This document shows positions 43,833-55,843 of a DNA stretch of 64,000 bases, one piece after another (position 1 is the first letter of the stretch; every line of letters starts with the position of its first letter). Under the pieces are notes generated by a model that ran no database searches, was not told where the DNA came from, and saw only the letters and a program-made list of their open reading frames with translations. The position numbers and the translations under genes are program-made. Where the stretch lies: contig BJKQ01000007.1 in the NCBI GenBank assembly GCA_006538405.1, positions 1,116,001-1,180,000 on the forward strand. The letters run 5' to 3'. The stretch comes from Hansfordia pulvinata (taxonomy: Eukaryota > Ascomycota > Sordariomycetes > Xylariales).

Positions 43833-46234
43833 ATGCCATCCGCCGATCCCGAATCAAGCGCCACCCCGCGCCCGGCGCCCGGTGGCCCTCTGGCTGCGGC
43901 TGCCCAGCTCTCTTCGTCGCCCGCTTCTGCCCGGGGCCGCACGATCAGCTCCTCCATACCCCGTGCCGATGCCACCGCGCGTCTCGCCTCTCCCATACCA
44001 TCTGTCGCTGTCGCATCCAGCCCCCCCGTCCGCACCTCCTCGCCTGCTCGCAGCGCCTCTCCCTTTGCCCAGGACGGCTCCAGCTCCAGCAGAGGCCCTC
44101 CTCTGGCTGGTGGCCCCTCTAATCAGCTCAATGCAGTAGGTCCCGGCAAATCGGCCCTGGCTGCTGCCCTTTCCAGTTCTGTAGGCGCCTCGCCGCCCAG
44201 ACATGGGACCCCTCCGGTCCGAGCACCGTCTCCGGATCGTCAATCCGCACAGCTTCAACCATCGGCCACGCCTACCAATTACGGATCCTTTGAAGCCCGC
44301 TCCAAATATCTGCAATCCGGCGGCACCGGAGCCTACGAGGACCCTGAGATTGTCAAGCGGCATCTTGTTCAGTCATCCGACGCTCCCGACAATAGCTCGA
44401 CTCACGGCGACTCTGTCAAGGGGAAGCAGGTGGGCCACGGCCCCGGGCCAGCCCAAGGCAACGACGAGTTTTCCAGTTTGAAGCTGCAAGGAGGTGACAT
44501 TACGCGTCAGATCTACCGATGGACAGAGGACGCGAGCGGACGTGGCCAGCCCCAACGCAGCAAAAGTTTCAGTTTCAACCCCGATGAGCCCGAACACGAT
44601 ACCATGGACATCAACTCAATCAAAGCCCCTGGCGGCTTCAGAAGGAACTATATCCACCGCGCCGCTCCGAGCCCCTCGAGAGGTGCCCACGGCGGCGTCG
44701 AAGCCGGCCATGCCAGGGGTGCTGGTGGCAGGCGCGAACCCCAGCTGTTCACCCAGAGCTTCCTCGAGTTTATCACGATCTATGGCCACTACGCAGGCGA
44801 GGAGCTTGAGGAAGACGACGAGGTGCTTCAGCCCAACGAATACTTTGATTCGGCCGAGTCGGACGAGTTTGACAGCGACGACGAGCGCGAACCCATGGAG
44901 GACAGCACGCTACTGACCCCGTCCCGCACCAAGAGGAGGAGGAAGGTACGCGGCGGCAGCGGAAACAACAGCCCCGTCAATGCTGCGCTGCTTCTACTCA
45001 AGTCCTTCGTGGGCACGGGCGTTCTCTTCCTCCCGCGCGCCTACTTGAATGGAGGCATGATCTTCAGCAACCTGATTCTGTTGGTGGTAGCCATTCTGAG
45101 CTACCACTGCTTCATCCTGCTGGTCACGACGCGGTTGAAGGTCGACGGATCATTCGGCGATATTGGCGGCATTCTGTACGGGAAATGGATGAGAAACCTC
45201 ATTCTCTTCTCCATTGTCATCAGCCAGATTGGTTTCATTGCCGCGTACACGGTCTTCACCGCTGAAAACCTCCAAGCATTCATCCTGGCGGTAACCGACT
45301 GCAAGACGCACGTGGCGATCGCGTGGCTTATTGCGTTGCAGCTGGCTTTCTACCTGCCGCTTTCCCTATTCCGTGATATTGGGAAGCTGGGCTTCACGGC
45401 TCTGATAGCCGATGCGTTCATCGTCATCGGTCTTGCCTACCTTTTCTACTACGACGTTCTCACTCTCAATGCCAATGGGTTGGCGGATATCGTCCAGATC
45501 AACAACAAGGACTGGACCCTGTTCATTGGCACGGCTATCTTTGCCTTTGAAGGCATTGGTTTGATCATCCCCATCCAGGAGTCCATGCGACACCCGGCCA
45601 AATTCCCTAAGGTCATGTTCTGCGTCATGATCATCATCACGGTACTGTTCACCGTCATGGGCGCTATTTCCTACGCCGCCTACGGCTCCAGCACCGAGAC
45701 TGTCGTGCTGCTCAACCTGCCCCAGGACAATCGCCTGGTGAATGGCGTACAGCTTCTGTACTCGCTGGCCATCATGCTGTCCACGCCGCTCCAGATCTTC
45801 CCCGCCGTCCGCATCTTGGAGAACGCCTTGTTCACCATGAGTGGAAAGTACAACCCTTACATCAAGTGGCAGAAGAACATGTTCCGCTTCCTGTTTGTGA
45901 TCATGTGCGGCCTCATTGCCTGGGGAGGCGCCGATGACCTGGACAAATTTGTGGCGCTCGTTGGAAACTTTGCTTGCATCCCTCTGGTGTACATCTACCC
46001 CGTAAGTCACCTCGCCCTTCGCCGTCTCGTGGGCTATACCAGCTAATCCTTGGACAGCCGATGCTTCACTACCGGGCCGTAGCGCGGAGCAATTTGTGGA
46101 AGTGGTCCGACATTGCGCTCTGCATCTTCGGCGTTGTGGCCATGGCTTACACAACGATACTGACAGTAATGAGCTGGGCGGGTGGTTCAGCGGATCCGCC
46201 TCTGTCCAAGTTCTGCGACGGCAAAAACCACTGA
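43833..46234 (+). CDS. Vacuolar amino acid transporter, AVT3/AVT4 type
   Basis: Amino acid/auxin permease (PF01490-type); yeast Avt3 and Avt4 export amino acids from the vacuole. Exons 43833-46001 and 46058-46234, with a 56-nt intron; 781 aa. Residues 1-370 are hydrophilic, Ser/Pro-rich and then acidic (EELEEDDEVL, ESDEFDSDDERE), which is typical of the long N-terminal extensions of fungal Avt3/4. The transporter domain runs from about 375 to 775 with 10-11 membrane segments: SFVGTGVLFLPRAYLNGG, IGFIAAYTVFTAENL, AIFAFEGIGLIIPIQESM and, after the intron, HYRAVARSNLWKWSDIAL. I take the ATG at 43833 (MPSADPE); the frame stays open upstream, but that part looks like leader. It is divergent from the vacuolar-type cotransporter gene. 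Confidence 0.9.
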
Positions 46235-47470
46235 AATACGTACCTTGATAAGTAGGTATGGTACTGAATGGGGCCGTGGACGCCCCTGAGAAGAGCGAGC
46301 GTTTGTATAGGGCGCTTGGTCCCCGCCCGTGCCAGCGCCTCAAGCGCTGGATTGTTGGAGCCACGGACCTTTCGCAAACTTGCTCTGGATAAGCTCTGGC
46401 TTGGAAGTAACGAGTGAAATGGGTGGCATGGGTCATGTTTCTGGGTACGGAGTTCAGGTCTGAGAACGATCTAGATGGTAGGCATCTGTGAGTTGTGCCA
46501 TAGTCGTTGGTAGCGTAAATAAATTACATGTCTTGCAATGCCCATCGGCCTTGAACGTGGTCTTGTCGTTGGGGAACGAACCATGTGTGTGTATGTAAGC
46601 TACATAGCCCAGGCTGGTAAGTAAATGCACGTTCATCATTGCTTATTGGCTGTTCAACTACCCATACGTTAGGCAAGGTAGGCGTTGGGCATTGAAGAGG
46701 AGTATTATTAGCTGGCGAGGGTGCCTTGTGAAAGGAATAGAGTAAGGTATGGGCTGATCAAGGACCATTGGTGTTGGAAGTTGGGGGCAGCCCAGGTACT
46801 ACATGATAGAGCCAGTCACAGGTAGACGATACATCATGCCGGACAGGTTGCAATAGACTTTTTCATTGAAGAAACGGACATGGAACTTGTCAATTCATGT
46901 CGACTGTAGGTGATGTCGGTGACGTCTGATTGACAGACGGCTGTGTGGTACCAAAAGGGCAGAACCTTTGTGCGCTTCTCGATACATCTGGACTGGGCGG
47001 TGCAGGTACCCACGTACGAGTGAGTACTCGTGCCCAGAAACACCCCCAGAGGTGAGGGCCAGCGGGCGCCATTCGCGTCGGGGTGGGTCCCCTCGCCCGG
47101 CAGCGCCGCCAATCAATATCCCGTCAACTTTGCCCTCTCGTCAACCAGATCAGATCAGACCAACGACATCCGGCCCACCCATCTCTTGTCATATTGCTGC
47201 CGCCCACCTGCCGCCATCTCGCTGCTGTCGCTGCCTCGCCATCGCCGAGTAGCCATTAAACCGGCGTCACTTCGCCCTGCTGCTTCCGCTTCGTCTTGTT
47301 GCTCGACTCCCCGGCGGGTCCCGGACCACCTTTCCATCATCAAAGACGAACCGCCGCCCGCTCCTGTCTCTTCGCTGGCCCAGGCAGGTAGCGCACACAC
47401 GCGGGGTCTTTTATCTCGATATTGCTATCTCTTTCTGGATTTAGCTACTCACGTTGTCGCGCTCGCCATA
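46235..47470. other. Intergenic; no gene seen
   Basis: 3' UTR of the amino acid transporter gene (plus) at the left; promoter and leader of RPB11 (plus) at the right. Words of the TACGAGT type occur near 47014. No coding content is recognised. Confidence 0.6.
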
Positions 47471-48598
47471 ATGAACGCGCCGGACCGGTAGGACATATCC
47501 CCGCCCACTGCCATCTCTGCTCCTTCCGTCAATCGTCTGGCCCCCTGTGTCGCCACGTCGGCGCCTGCCATTCACTTTACTCCGCGTACGGCCCTTTGTG
47601 GTCTGGCCTCTGGTCGTCCCGATGATGCATACGGCATCTGTAATGATGTTTTCTCTAGCCCCAGCTTCCAATGTCGGGCTTATTCGGTCTTCCATTCAAT
47701 GGGAGGCGCAATGGCCACGCTGCCCGCTGGCATGGCAGAGACAAGCCTCGCTGCGTTGGACACGCTCATGCTACCGTCCATCTCGAGTGAGAATGGCCTC
47801 AAGCAATAGCCCCAGATCCAACAAACAACCGATCTCTGCCTTATACATCGCACGCACGTTGGGCGACTGCACCGTTTCAGGAAAAGAAGCCAGTACCTGT
47901 TGTCGTCGCTTTCATCATGGCCAACGCCAGACACGCCAACCTTCAGGATGACCCGTTCGCGCAGCCTCATCTCCTTTGTCATCCACTTCTCCCTCTTTCT
48001 CGGGACTCGCTGACTTTTTGACTGCAGCTTCGAGCTCTTCCTCCTGGATGAGGCCGCCGGCGAGAAGAAAATCACAGAGAAGCCTTTTGCCGGTAGGAAA
48101 CCATCCGCCATCGATCCAGCGGCTCCATCCGGCCTGCCCTGCTGACCGTCCTCCTCTCCCTCCAGGCACGTCGAATACGTCCGACTTCATTCTGGTAAAA
48201 GAGGATCACACCCTGGGCAACCTGCTTACCACCTACCTCAAGCAGCTGCCCACCGTCCTGATGGCTGGTTACAAAGGTGAGACTCGAAAGCACGGCACAG
48301 CGAGATCTGCCCAGTGATTTCCACCAATCGCCCCCCTTCCCATCCACTGCCCAAGCGCGTGGCCCGAGACAAGACGCTCACATGCCATACAAACGCAGTC
48401 GCGCACCCCAACGTGCCTGAGCTCATGATCCGGGTGCAGACGGACGGGTCGATATCGCCAAAGGAGGTCATGCTCGACACCTGCAAGAACCTGATCGCCT
48501 CATACGGCCAGCTTGGCCGCGAGTTCACGCGCGAGTACGAACTGCGCCGCATGGTCGGCGCTGGCGACCAGGAGAACGGCGCCAACGGCCATGTCTGA
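47471..48598 (+). CDS. RPB11: RNA polymerase II subunit Rpb11
   Basis: Small subunit that heterodimerises with Rpb3 (the eukaryotic counterpart of the alpha dimer) and nucleates RNA polymerase II assembly. Four exons: 47471-47487 (17 nt), 48028-48092, 48166-48276, 48399-48598; introns of 540, 73 and 122 nt; 130 aa, within the normal size for fungal Rpb11 (about 120-135). Conserved features: MNAPDRFELFLL, EDHTLGNLL, GYKVAHPNVPELMIRVQTDG, and the C-terminal helix region (REFTREYELRR). Joins preserve these motifs exactly, which fixes the tiny first exon. The first intron is unusually long for this window. Confidence 0.93.
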
Positions 48599-49018
48599 GC
48601 CTGGAGGCGTGTAGGTGTAGCGGTGGGGGCCTGAAGAGAATCGACGAGGAAGGGCAGAGCCTTGTTTTACAGAGGGTTGAGCGGAATCAGGGCCCGTCGG
48701 CAAAAGGTGGCTGGAAGACGCTGGGCCGCTGTTGCGGCACGCTCTCGACAACGGACATGGCGGAGCATGTCGTCTATGTGGACTACGCACCGTGAAACAA
48801 ACGCGGGCCCCAAGATAAATCATGTATTCCAAATGGATTGACGTGGCTTGTGAACCTCCCGTGTTGAATACAGGCCCCTGGCCCAAGACATCAGCATCGT
48901 CAAGTCGTGCTTTTATTTTCTTGCCGTATTTCGTTATCGTTCCCGCGGCTCATATGTCGCCGTACCAGCATGACCCCCAGACTCTGGAAAATTGTCCACT
49001 ATCCAGCCGACAGATTGA
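48599..49018. other. Convergent intergenic region
   Basis: 3' UTRs of RPB11 (plus) and LSM5 (minus) face each other. No other feature is seen. Confidence 0.7.
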
Positions 49019-49760
49019 TCAAGCCCCAACGGGGCCTTCGCCGCCCGGAATCAGCTGAGGGATTTGTTAGTATCGGTAGGACAACGAATCTCAGAGAGAA
49101 CACGTACCATGCAGATGTTGTTGCCGTTAAGCAGGATCTTGGGCAACTTGGTGTGGTTTCCCGAGTAGTCGCTGCAAATCCCGATGCGTCAGCCAACCAG
49201 AGGGCGATCCAAAGTAGGGTAGGCCGGTCTGGAGATTGGGGAGGCGAGAAGGTAGATTAGTAAATGAAACTCACAACTCAGTTACGTCCTCGAGAACCAT
49301 GTCTGCAGGGGAACAGAAGTCAGCCAGGAAGCCCACTCCAAAGAAGGGGGGCGGGGGGGGAGAAGCTGAATTCCAGAACGAATCATCGCCGCTCGGTCTG
49401 GGCGCCCCTTCATGGGCTCTCACTTACTGACGTAGTCGTCGAAACCGAGAAGGGTGCCGCTGAATTCTGCCCGCACCGCACCAAATTCTGCGTCAGTCCT
49501 GGGTTCCTCTTCCGCTCTGCGCACCACTGGCGCCGCAGACTGTTGGGGCTCAGCAGCCGGAGACCTACCTTTGTCGCCCTTCATGACGACCCATATCCGC
49601 GAGCCGACGCATTTGTCGATGAGCTCTGCAGGGCTTGGGTCAGCTGGTCCTAGTTCGGGGGGAAAGGCGGGCACGCTTCTTCGCCGCTCGGGGTCATGGT
49701 GGGGTTCAGTGTGCGGGTGCGGCAGCGGTACGTACCTAGAGGGAGGAGCTGGGAAGCCAT
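49019..49760 (-). CDS. LSM5: U6 snRNA-associated Sm-like protein Lsm5
   Basis: Member of the Lsm2-8 ring (binds the 3' end of U6 snRNA) and the Lsm1-7 ring (mRNA decapping). Six exons in minus order: 49760-49736, 49625-49569, 49466-49428, 49302-49275, 49171-49108, 49054-49019; five introns of 110, 102, 125, 103 and 53 nt. The product is only 82 aa, the standard Lsm5 size. Sm1 motif: KCVGSRIWVVMKGDKEFSGT, then LLGFDDYVNMVLEDVTEF; Sm2 motif: KILLNGNNICMLIPGG. Every join restores the family sequence and the reading frame. A run of 12 A sits three bases before the ATG on the coding strand (T12 at 49763-49774). It is divergent from the exonuclease gene. Confidence 0.95.
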
Positions 49761-50567
49761 GCTTTTTTTTTTTTGTCTGCGCCTCTCGCGGTCCTGGTAG
49801 ATAGATGACGGCGGGGATGGGTGCGGATGAGAAAGTTGGACCGATGAAAAGAACTCGAACGTGGTGTGCCTCTGGACAGCGGGTGGGTATCGGACTGTGG
49901 AAAAAGCGGCGTCGGGATGATATCGCCGCGATGCCCGCAGTGCGTTGTCGCAGGCGGTCGGCTTGGTGGCGTGGGTGCGCTCCAGCTGGGATGCCCGGGC
50001 CTCCACTGTCCGTTGTCACCTGACACCGCGACAAGGCCCAGGCACGTCGATGTACTCCGACTAGCAAGACTGTACTCAATACTTTGATGTCAGCCACAAC
50101 GTCACGACCACTGCCTGCGCAGCACCGGGTTCAAGTACAGGTACCGACGACACGTACTGCTTGTGACGTTGTCCCCCAGCCGCTTCTGCTGTGCCCCCTG
50201 CGCTCGCACCTGCAGCCTCGAACAACAATTGAACGCGTCTGCCACGTCTTGTGGTGGTGCTGCAACCACTACAGTCCCCATAGCACCAGCGCGCATCACG
50301 AGCACTGTAAATAGATGCACGGGCAGTCATCCCACTCTGCTCACTCCAAGCGCCATTTCCACCGCCAACGACAGCCAGCTCCTGTCGTCTTTGCTCGCCT
50401 ATCCCTAGTATAATATCTGCTATTTTTCGCATGGGCAGGTTTCCTCAGACATCGATTCAGCGGACAGCCCTGCCAACCTGAGACCTCGCCGTCCGCCCGC
50501 CGCCTAAACATGGAGCAGCGGGCTTGCGAACCTGGAAAGTTCCCTTGATATCTCGCATACACCGCCA
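49761..50567. other. Divergent promoter region, LSM5 / exonuclease
   Basis: 807 bp between two divergent starts. The left end is the LSM5 leader with a 12-nt poly(A) tract on the coding strand. No coding content is recognised. Confidence 0.65.
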
Positions 50568-52474
50568 ATGAGGTCCTTCGGGAGCGCTTCTACCGGAGCC
50601 GCCCGCCATGCTCCCAGGTCTTTCCCCAGGTCTTTGAGCTCCCACGCCCAGCTACCCGGTCGCCACCGCCCCCTCATATGTCCCTTGTCGTCACCCTCAA
50701 CCACCATCATGGCAGGGCAGGAATCGACCACCAGGCAGTACTTATGGACTCCTGCGCGCGGCATATCGTTCATGCCTGCTCTTTCCACGGCTTCAACCCC
50801 GCGGCTGGACAAACCGCCACCCCAAGCCGCACCTTGCTCTCACCCAGGCTCTATTCAACCCACTCGCAAATCAGCTCACACAGTGGCTTCTTCACACCAG
50901 GACACGCTGATGGACTCGGATTGGGGCGCGCACTTTCAAACCGATGATATGGCTTCACCCGTCGCGGATGAGGAGCCAGCTCTAGAGTCCGAGGAGACAG
51001 ACGTCATTGATAATGACGTAGATCCAGCAGACAACCCCGTGGAGCCCGAGGCTGCACGGCAGCATCCGCCATACCCTGCTCTTGACTATCAAATCGTTGA
51101 TGAGCTGTTCTATGCCGCCAAACAGCAGCTTCCGGGATCGCCTGGCTCGTTCTGGTCGCATACCATGTACCGGGGTCCTTCCGACACGGACGCGCCAGGC
51201 GAGAAGGTCAAGATCCATTATTGCAAGAATAAGCAGGCCATGGAGCGTGTTTGCGCGGAGCATTTCCTCCACGAGAAGGTGCTTGGCTTCGATTTGGAGT
51301 GGTCGGCCGATGCCAGGGCCGGCTCGAGCATCAAGAAGAACGTCTCCCTGATCCAGGTCGCCAGTCCCAGCCGTATCGGTCTCTTCCATGTGGCCCTTTT
51401 CCCCGGTACGGCCAAAAAAACAGACGTGGAAAACTTCGTTGCTCCTTCGTTTAGAAAGATCATGGAAGACCCAACCATTACCAAGGCCGGAGTCAATATC
51501 AAGGGCGATGCGACTCGGCTTCGCAGGGTTTTGAACATTGACACAAAGGGTCTCATGGAGCTGAGCCATATCTACAAACAGGTCACGTCCGCCGTCACCG
51601 GTGGATACGAGAAAATGAATAAAAAGGTGGTGAGCATGGCGATACAGGTGGAGCAATTCTTGCATCTTCCCTTATTCAAGGGCAGTGATGTTCGCTCGAG
51701 TGACTGGTCCAGAGATCTGAACATGGATCAGGTCAAATGTAAGCTGTGCCCCTCGTGCTCAGATACAAACCTTGGCTCACATATTGCAGATTCGGCAGCA
51801 GACGCGTACGCTGGATTGCAGCTGTACGCTACGCTTGAACACCACCGCGAAAATCTGGACCCCTGCCCCCTCGGCCCTGGCACGCCGAGCTCGACCGTCC
51901 CATACCCTTACCCCCGGGCGTCCACTTGAAACCCCAAAGCAAGAGTCTTGACGACGACAAAGCGGATGTTGTAAGGCGTTTCTTGGAGGAGCAGATGAGC
52001 AAACCCGACGACGTCGATCCATCTGCAGCCAAGCCAGCACCAACCACGGCCCCCAAGCCAAAGCAAACCCTTGTCAAGGCCGCGCCGGCGCCGAAACACC
52101 CGACCGTTGAGTCAGCGGAAGATCGCGCCAAGTCATACCGGCAATCGCACCCAGCAAGCAAGACGTCGGCGTCGTTCCCCCAGCTGCGAGCCTACTACCT
52201 GTGGCACAACCACCTGCTTACGCCAGGTGAGATTGCAAGCCTTTTGCGGGACCCTCCACTCGCCATCAACACTGTCGTCGGGTATATCCTCACCGCACTT
52301 CACCTTGAGAACGGGAGGGGGAAGCAGTTTCAGTCAGCCAATCTCCCCTATAACGAGGATCGTCTACGCGATGAGCTGGTTGCTGCCCTCCCCGAGGGTG
52401 GTGAGCGTCGGTTCCCTCTGGCCGCCAGAGTTCGGAGGGCTGCGGCCGCCGCGGCCAAGGTGTCCCCAGTCTAG
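50568..52474 (+). CDS. WRN-type DEDDy 3'-5' exonuclease (one apparent frameshift)
   Basis: DnaQ-fold 3'-5' exonuclease domain of the Werner/RNase D group, acting on DNA or RNA ends. Exons 50568-51738 and 51790-52474; 618 aa once one base is restored. Exo I is VLGFDLEW (Asp and Glu ligands, about residues 238-245), Exo II AGVNIKGDATRL (about 306), Exo III YSAADAYAG, the Y-x3-D form. The 51-nt intron lies in the middle of the Exo III Tyr codon (T/AT) and is in frame without stops. After Exo III the frame must shift: in the C5 run 51866-51870 one C seems missing; then the C-terminal frame continues (PWHAEL, DDDKADVVRRFLEEQ) to a conserved helical region (LRAYYLWHNHLLTPGEIASLLRDP) that looks like a winged-helix or HTH_40-like domain. 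The N-terminus (MRSFGSASTGAARHAP) is Arg/Ser-rich and could be a mitochondrial presequence. Confidence 0.85.
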
Positions 52475-53440
52475 GTGCCTGGGTTGTACGCCTAAGGCAA
52501 GGTCAAATGGTATTTTGCCTGCGCAGTGAGCTGGTCCTGTTTGTGGCCAAAGCGTGGCTTTCTAGACTGTAAATAGACACATGCCTGAAATACGCGTTAT
52601 GCATTATCTTCACTCACACTCCCTTTTGGCCCTGCAGACTGTTGTGGTCGCCCCGGGCTGTCATGCCTCTTTTGATCTGTCTGGTTCCCGGCCGCGCCGG
52701 CATGCACCAGAACGACATCGCGACCCAATACCCTCGCCCAACCCCCTTTAGTATTCCTATCTTCTTTTTAAGCACTCGGATTGAGAGGAATGTATGTGTG
52801 ATCAGCCCAAATCTGACAGCATCCAGCAAAGACCTCAATTGCTCATGTGTGAGGCCTTCGCTCCACAAGCGCTAGAATTACGCGTAGATAAGAAAATCGG
52901 GCCAGAATCTGTTCCATCCGAGCGTGGAAAGGACGGTCGCTCCAGCTAAGCCGATATTTAAACAGACAACGATAGAGGCGCATCTCCTCTGCGGTTATGG
53001 TGGGAGATGGCAAACGCCGCTGCAACCTGGCGTGAGAACTTTCAGCGAGCCTGCATGGCTTAGGAACTCGATTCTGACTATTACATGAGCCCGCTAATGT
53101 GCGTACATCGACCGCGGACGCACACCTTTTCACGGCAAGTAAAGAGAAGCGCACGGCAAGACTTAAGGGCATCTTCACGAAATAGGCTGCTTGCTATGTG
53201 GATATACGCGTGCTTGGTTGGTAGTTACATTTACATGGGCTGAAACACTCAACAAGTTTAATCACCAACACCAACATCAACACCTGAAAACGAAACCTGA
53301 GGGCTGAACGCGCTGTAAGCCCTCTGAAAGAGTCCGCCTTATATGCGTCCCAGCTATGATGTTGCACACAACTACAAGACGAGTGTTACCACACATCGAG
53401 CGTCCTTGACCCTAAGCGGCTATGCTTTTCGAGATGTATG
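52475..53440. other. Convergent intergenic region
   Basis: 3' ends of the exonuclease gene (plus) and the CASP/COY1 gene (minus). No gene is seen. Confidence 0.65.
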
Positions 53441-55843
53441 CTACCGTGCATTAAACCCCTCCTGCTGCCAGTCGCCGTGAGCAGCTGCCTGGCCTGCGCC
53501 CGCTGCTGCGCCCGCTGCAGGTCTTCCCCCGGCGACACCAGCAGCACCGCCCACGGCAGCCGCAGTAAGGTGGCTGCTGTGCTGCTCGACATCGGTCATG
53601 CCGAGCCAATAAAGAGAGAAGAAAACCAGAAGATGGAGTGCTAGGCAATAAGCAGCAAATAGATTGCGCGACGTGCGCGAGGCCAGGACCATCCGCGTTA
53701 CCGAGTAAACGACGCGCTCTGGAAGACTCATCCGGCGATATGCCCGTGCCGACTCGCGGCCTCGAAACGCGGCAAACGGAGACAGGTTGGACTCGTATGC
53801 TTGACGATATCGGTCCATGCCTCCGCCACCTCCAATGTTCACCGCGGACGGATTGGGATTCCCGGATGTAACGTATGCGGAGGACGATGATGTCGCTGCT
53901 GCCGCCCCGCCACCGCCCCGGCTGTATGTAGACACGTACCGTGTCTTCTCGTAAAGCTGCAGATTGTCTTTCTGTAGCGCCGCAATCTCCTGGCGAAGTT
54001 GCGAGACGGTCCGGTGACCTTCGGAAACCTCACCTTCAAGCTGAGCGTTGCGCTTCTTGAAGCGGTCACGCTGCGCAGTAATCATTGGCAAGATGCCGGA
54101 GCCTCCGCCCATAGGTTCGCGATCCGAAGCAGGCCCGTCGCGATCCCGAGGATTAAACCCTGATATGATGGACGAGGTGGGCGACGTTCTGCCACCGCCT
54201 CCACCCCCACCACGTCTTCCGGGGGCGATGGATTGTGGGTAGCGGGAGACATAAGTCCCAGCCACGGATGCGCCGGACGGGAACGCATTCTGGCCTTCTG
54301 ACTGCATCTCGGCCAGGTCGTTCTCCAGCTGTGTGTTCAAATTTTGCGTTCGCTCTAGATCGGCATTGGTTTTGGACATGTCCTCTTGCATATTCTCAAG
54401 GCGTGTTTGGAGATCCTGGTGCGATACTCGGAGGACTGTCAACTCATCTCCAAGCTTCTTGTTTCGCGCCAATAACAGCTGCTCCAGTGTTTCGCCTCTC
54501 GTCTTGCCTGGGGCATTACCCGCGGTTTCTTCACTGGGAAGAGCCTCGTCGTCGTCCCCAGTGGCAAATTCGATGCTTTTGAGGACCTCGAGCTCTTGTT
54601 TCAGGTCGTCATAATCGCCGCACTTCTCGATCTTGAACTTGAGTCCGTCGCGTTCTTCCTTGAGATGGCCAACCTCTCGCTCAAGGCTCCGGAGCTTGGA
54701 GTCGATATCCCGCTTGTACCCCTCTTTTTCAACCCGCGCCGAGTCCAATTTCCGGATGAGAGAGGAGTTTTCGGATCTCATACGCATGTACGCGGGCTCA
54801 TCCTCGAGAGAAGGAGCTTGAGCAGACACGTGAGACTTAGACTGGGCCAGATCCAGGCGCAACTGCTCGTTTCGAGCCTCGACTTCAGCCAATCTAGCAC
54901 TGGTCCGCTCAAGATCGGAATGAACCATCTCAAGCTCGGCAGTGGCGACAGGCCCTGGTGTCGAATCAGAATCGGCGTCTGCGGAGCCCTTGAGCCGTTG
55001 GTTGACCTCGTAGCTGGCCTTGATCTCGTTCAGAAGCCTCTCTTGGTTTTCGAGTTTTTCTTCCAGTGCCTTTTCTTTCGATTCCCAGTCCTCCTTGCTC
55101 TCGTCATAAAGTGCTTTCCACGACGACTCTACCTCTTTGACTTTGGCATCGAGGTTAGAGTCGAGAGCCTTGCGGCTCGTGGTCTCGGCCTGTAATTTAG
55201 CCTCGGTCTCTTCGAGTTGAGTGGTAAGTTTGGCGATATTGGACTGCAGGTGGCTGTTCTCTTCGGAGAGTTTGGGCAGCGTGTCCTCGGACACGAGCAT
55301 GGAGTCGACGGCGGCTTCGAGAAGGGGATACGGGTCGGGGGCATTTTCGAGACCCGAGTAGACTTGGAGAAATGCCGAGTTTGTGGATTTGGAGTGGTTT
55401 GTGAGGAGATCGATGAACGTCTGGTAGGCTGCAATGGGGGGTCAGCGAGCAAGAACAGCTTATGCCGAGCAGTGGTGCTTGGTACCCTTTAGCAGGCCTT
55501 TGATCTCGGATAACTTGGTAGCATCGTCGAACTTGCGAAAATCTTTCGTCTTCTGGGCGAGGTCTTTACGCTGGACGGTGGAGTCGCGCTGGTAGGTGAC
55601 GATATCGGAAGCAGTGTTGTCGAGTTTCGATATCAGTGATGTCAGATCGACGTCTTGGGGAGAAAGTTAGCAGGAAGCGGAGCAGAAGCGGAGAGCCGAC
55701 GTACTCCTCCATGCAGAGATGGCTTCCTGGAAGTTGTTGGCGACTTTGGAGGACGGATTGGGTTCCGCATCGGCAGCCGGTGGCGGGTCAGGCTGGGCAG
55801 GAGAGTCGGCCAGAGTGGCCGTGAACTCGGAAACGTCCGCCAT
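53441..55843 (-). CDS. COY1: CASP/Coy1-type Golgi coiled-coil membrane protein
   Basis: Homologue of human CASP and yeast Coy1, a tail-anchored golgin that acts in intra-Golgi retrograde transport. Exons in minus order: 55843-55705, 55653-55486, 55428-53441; introns of 51 and 57 nt; 764 aa, close to other fungal members. The N-terminus (FQEAISAWRN, TSLISKLDNTASDIV) and LLTNHSKST are family-typical. Residues about 130-480 are almost entirely coiled coil (heptads rich in Leu, Glu, Lys). A Gly/Ser-rich break follows, then another coil (RFKKRNAQLEGEV, LRQEIAALQKDNLQLYEK). The CASP C-terminal signature is present (ESNLSPFAAFRGRE, RMSLPERVVYSVTRMVL), followed by a single membrane anchor (NLFAAYCLALHLLVFFSLYW, about residues 690-712). 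The Ala/Gly-rich lumenal tail of about 50 residues is longer than in yeast. Confidence 0.93.
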
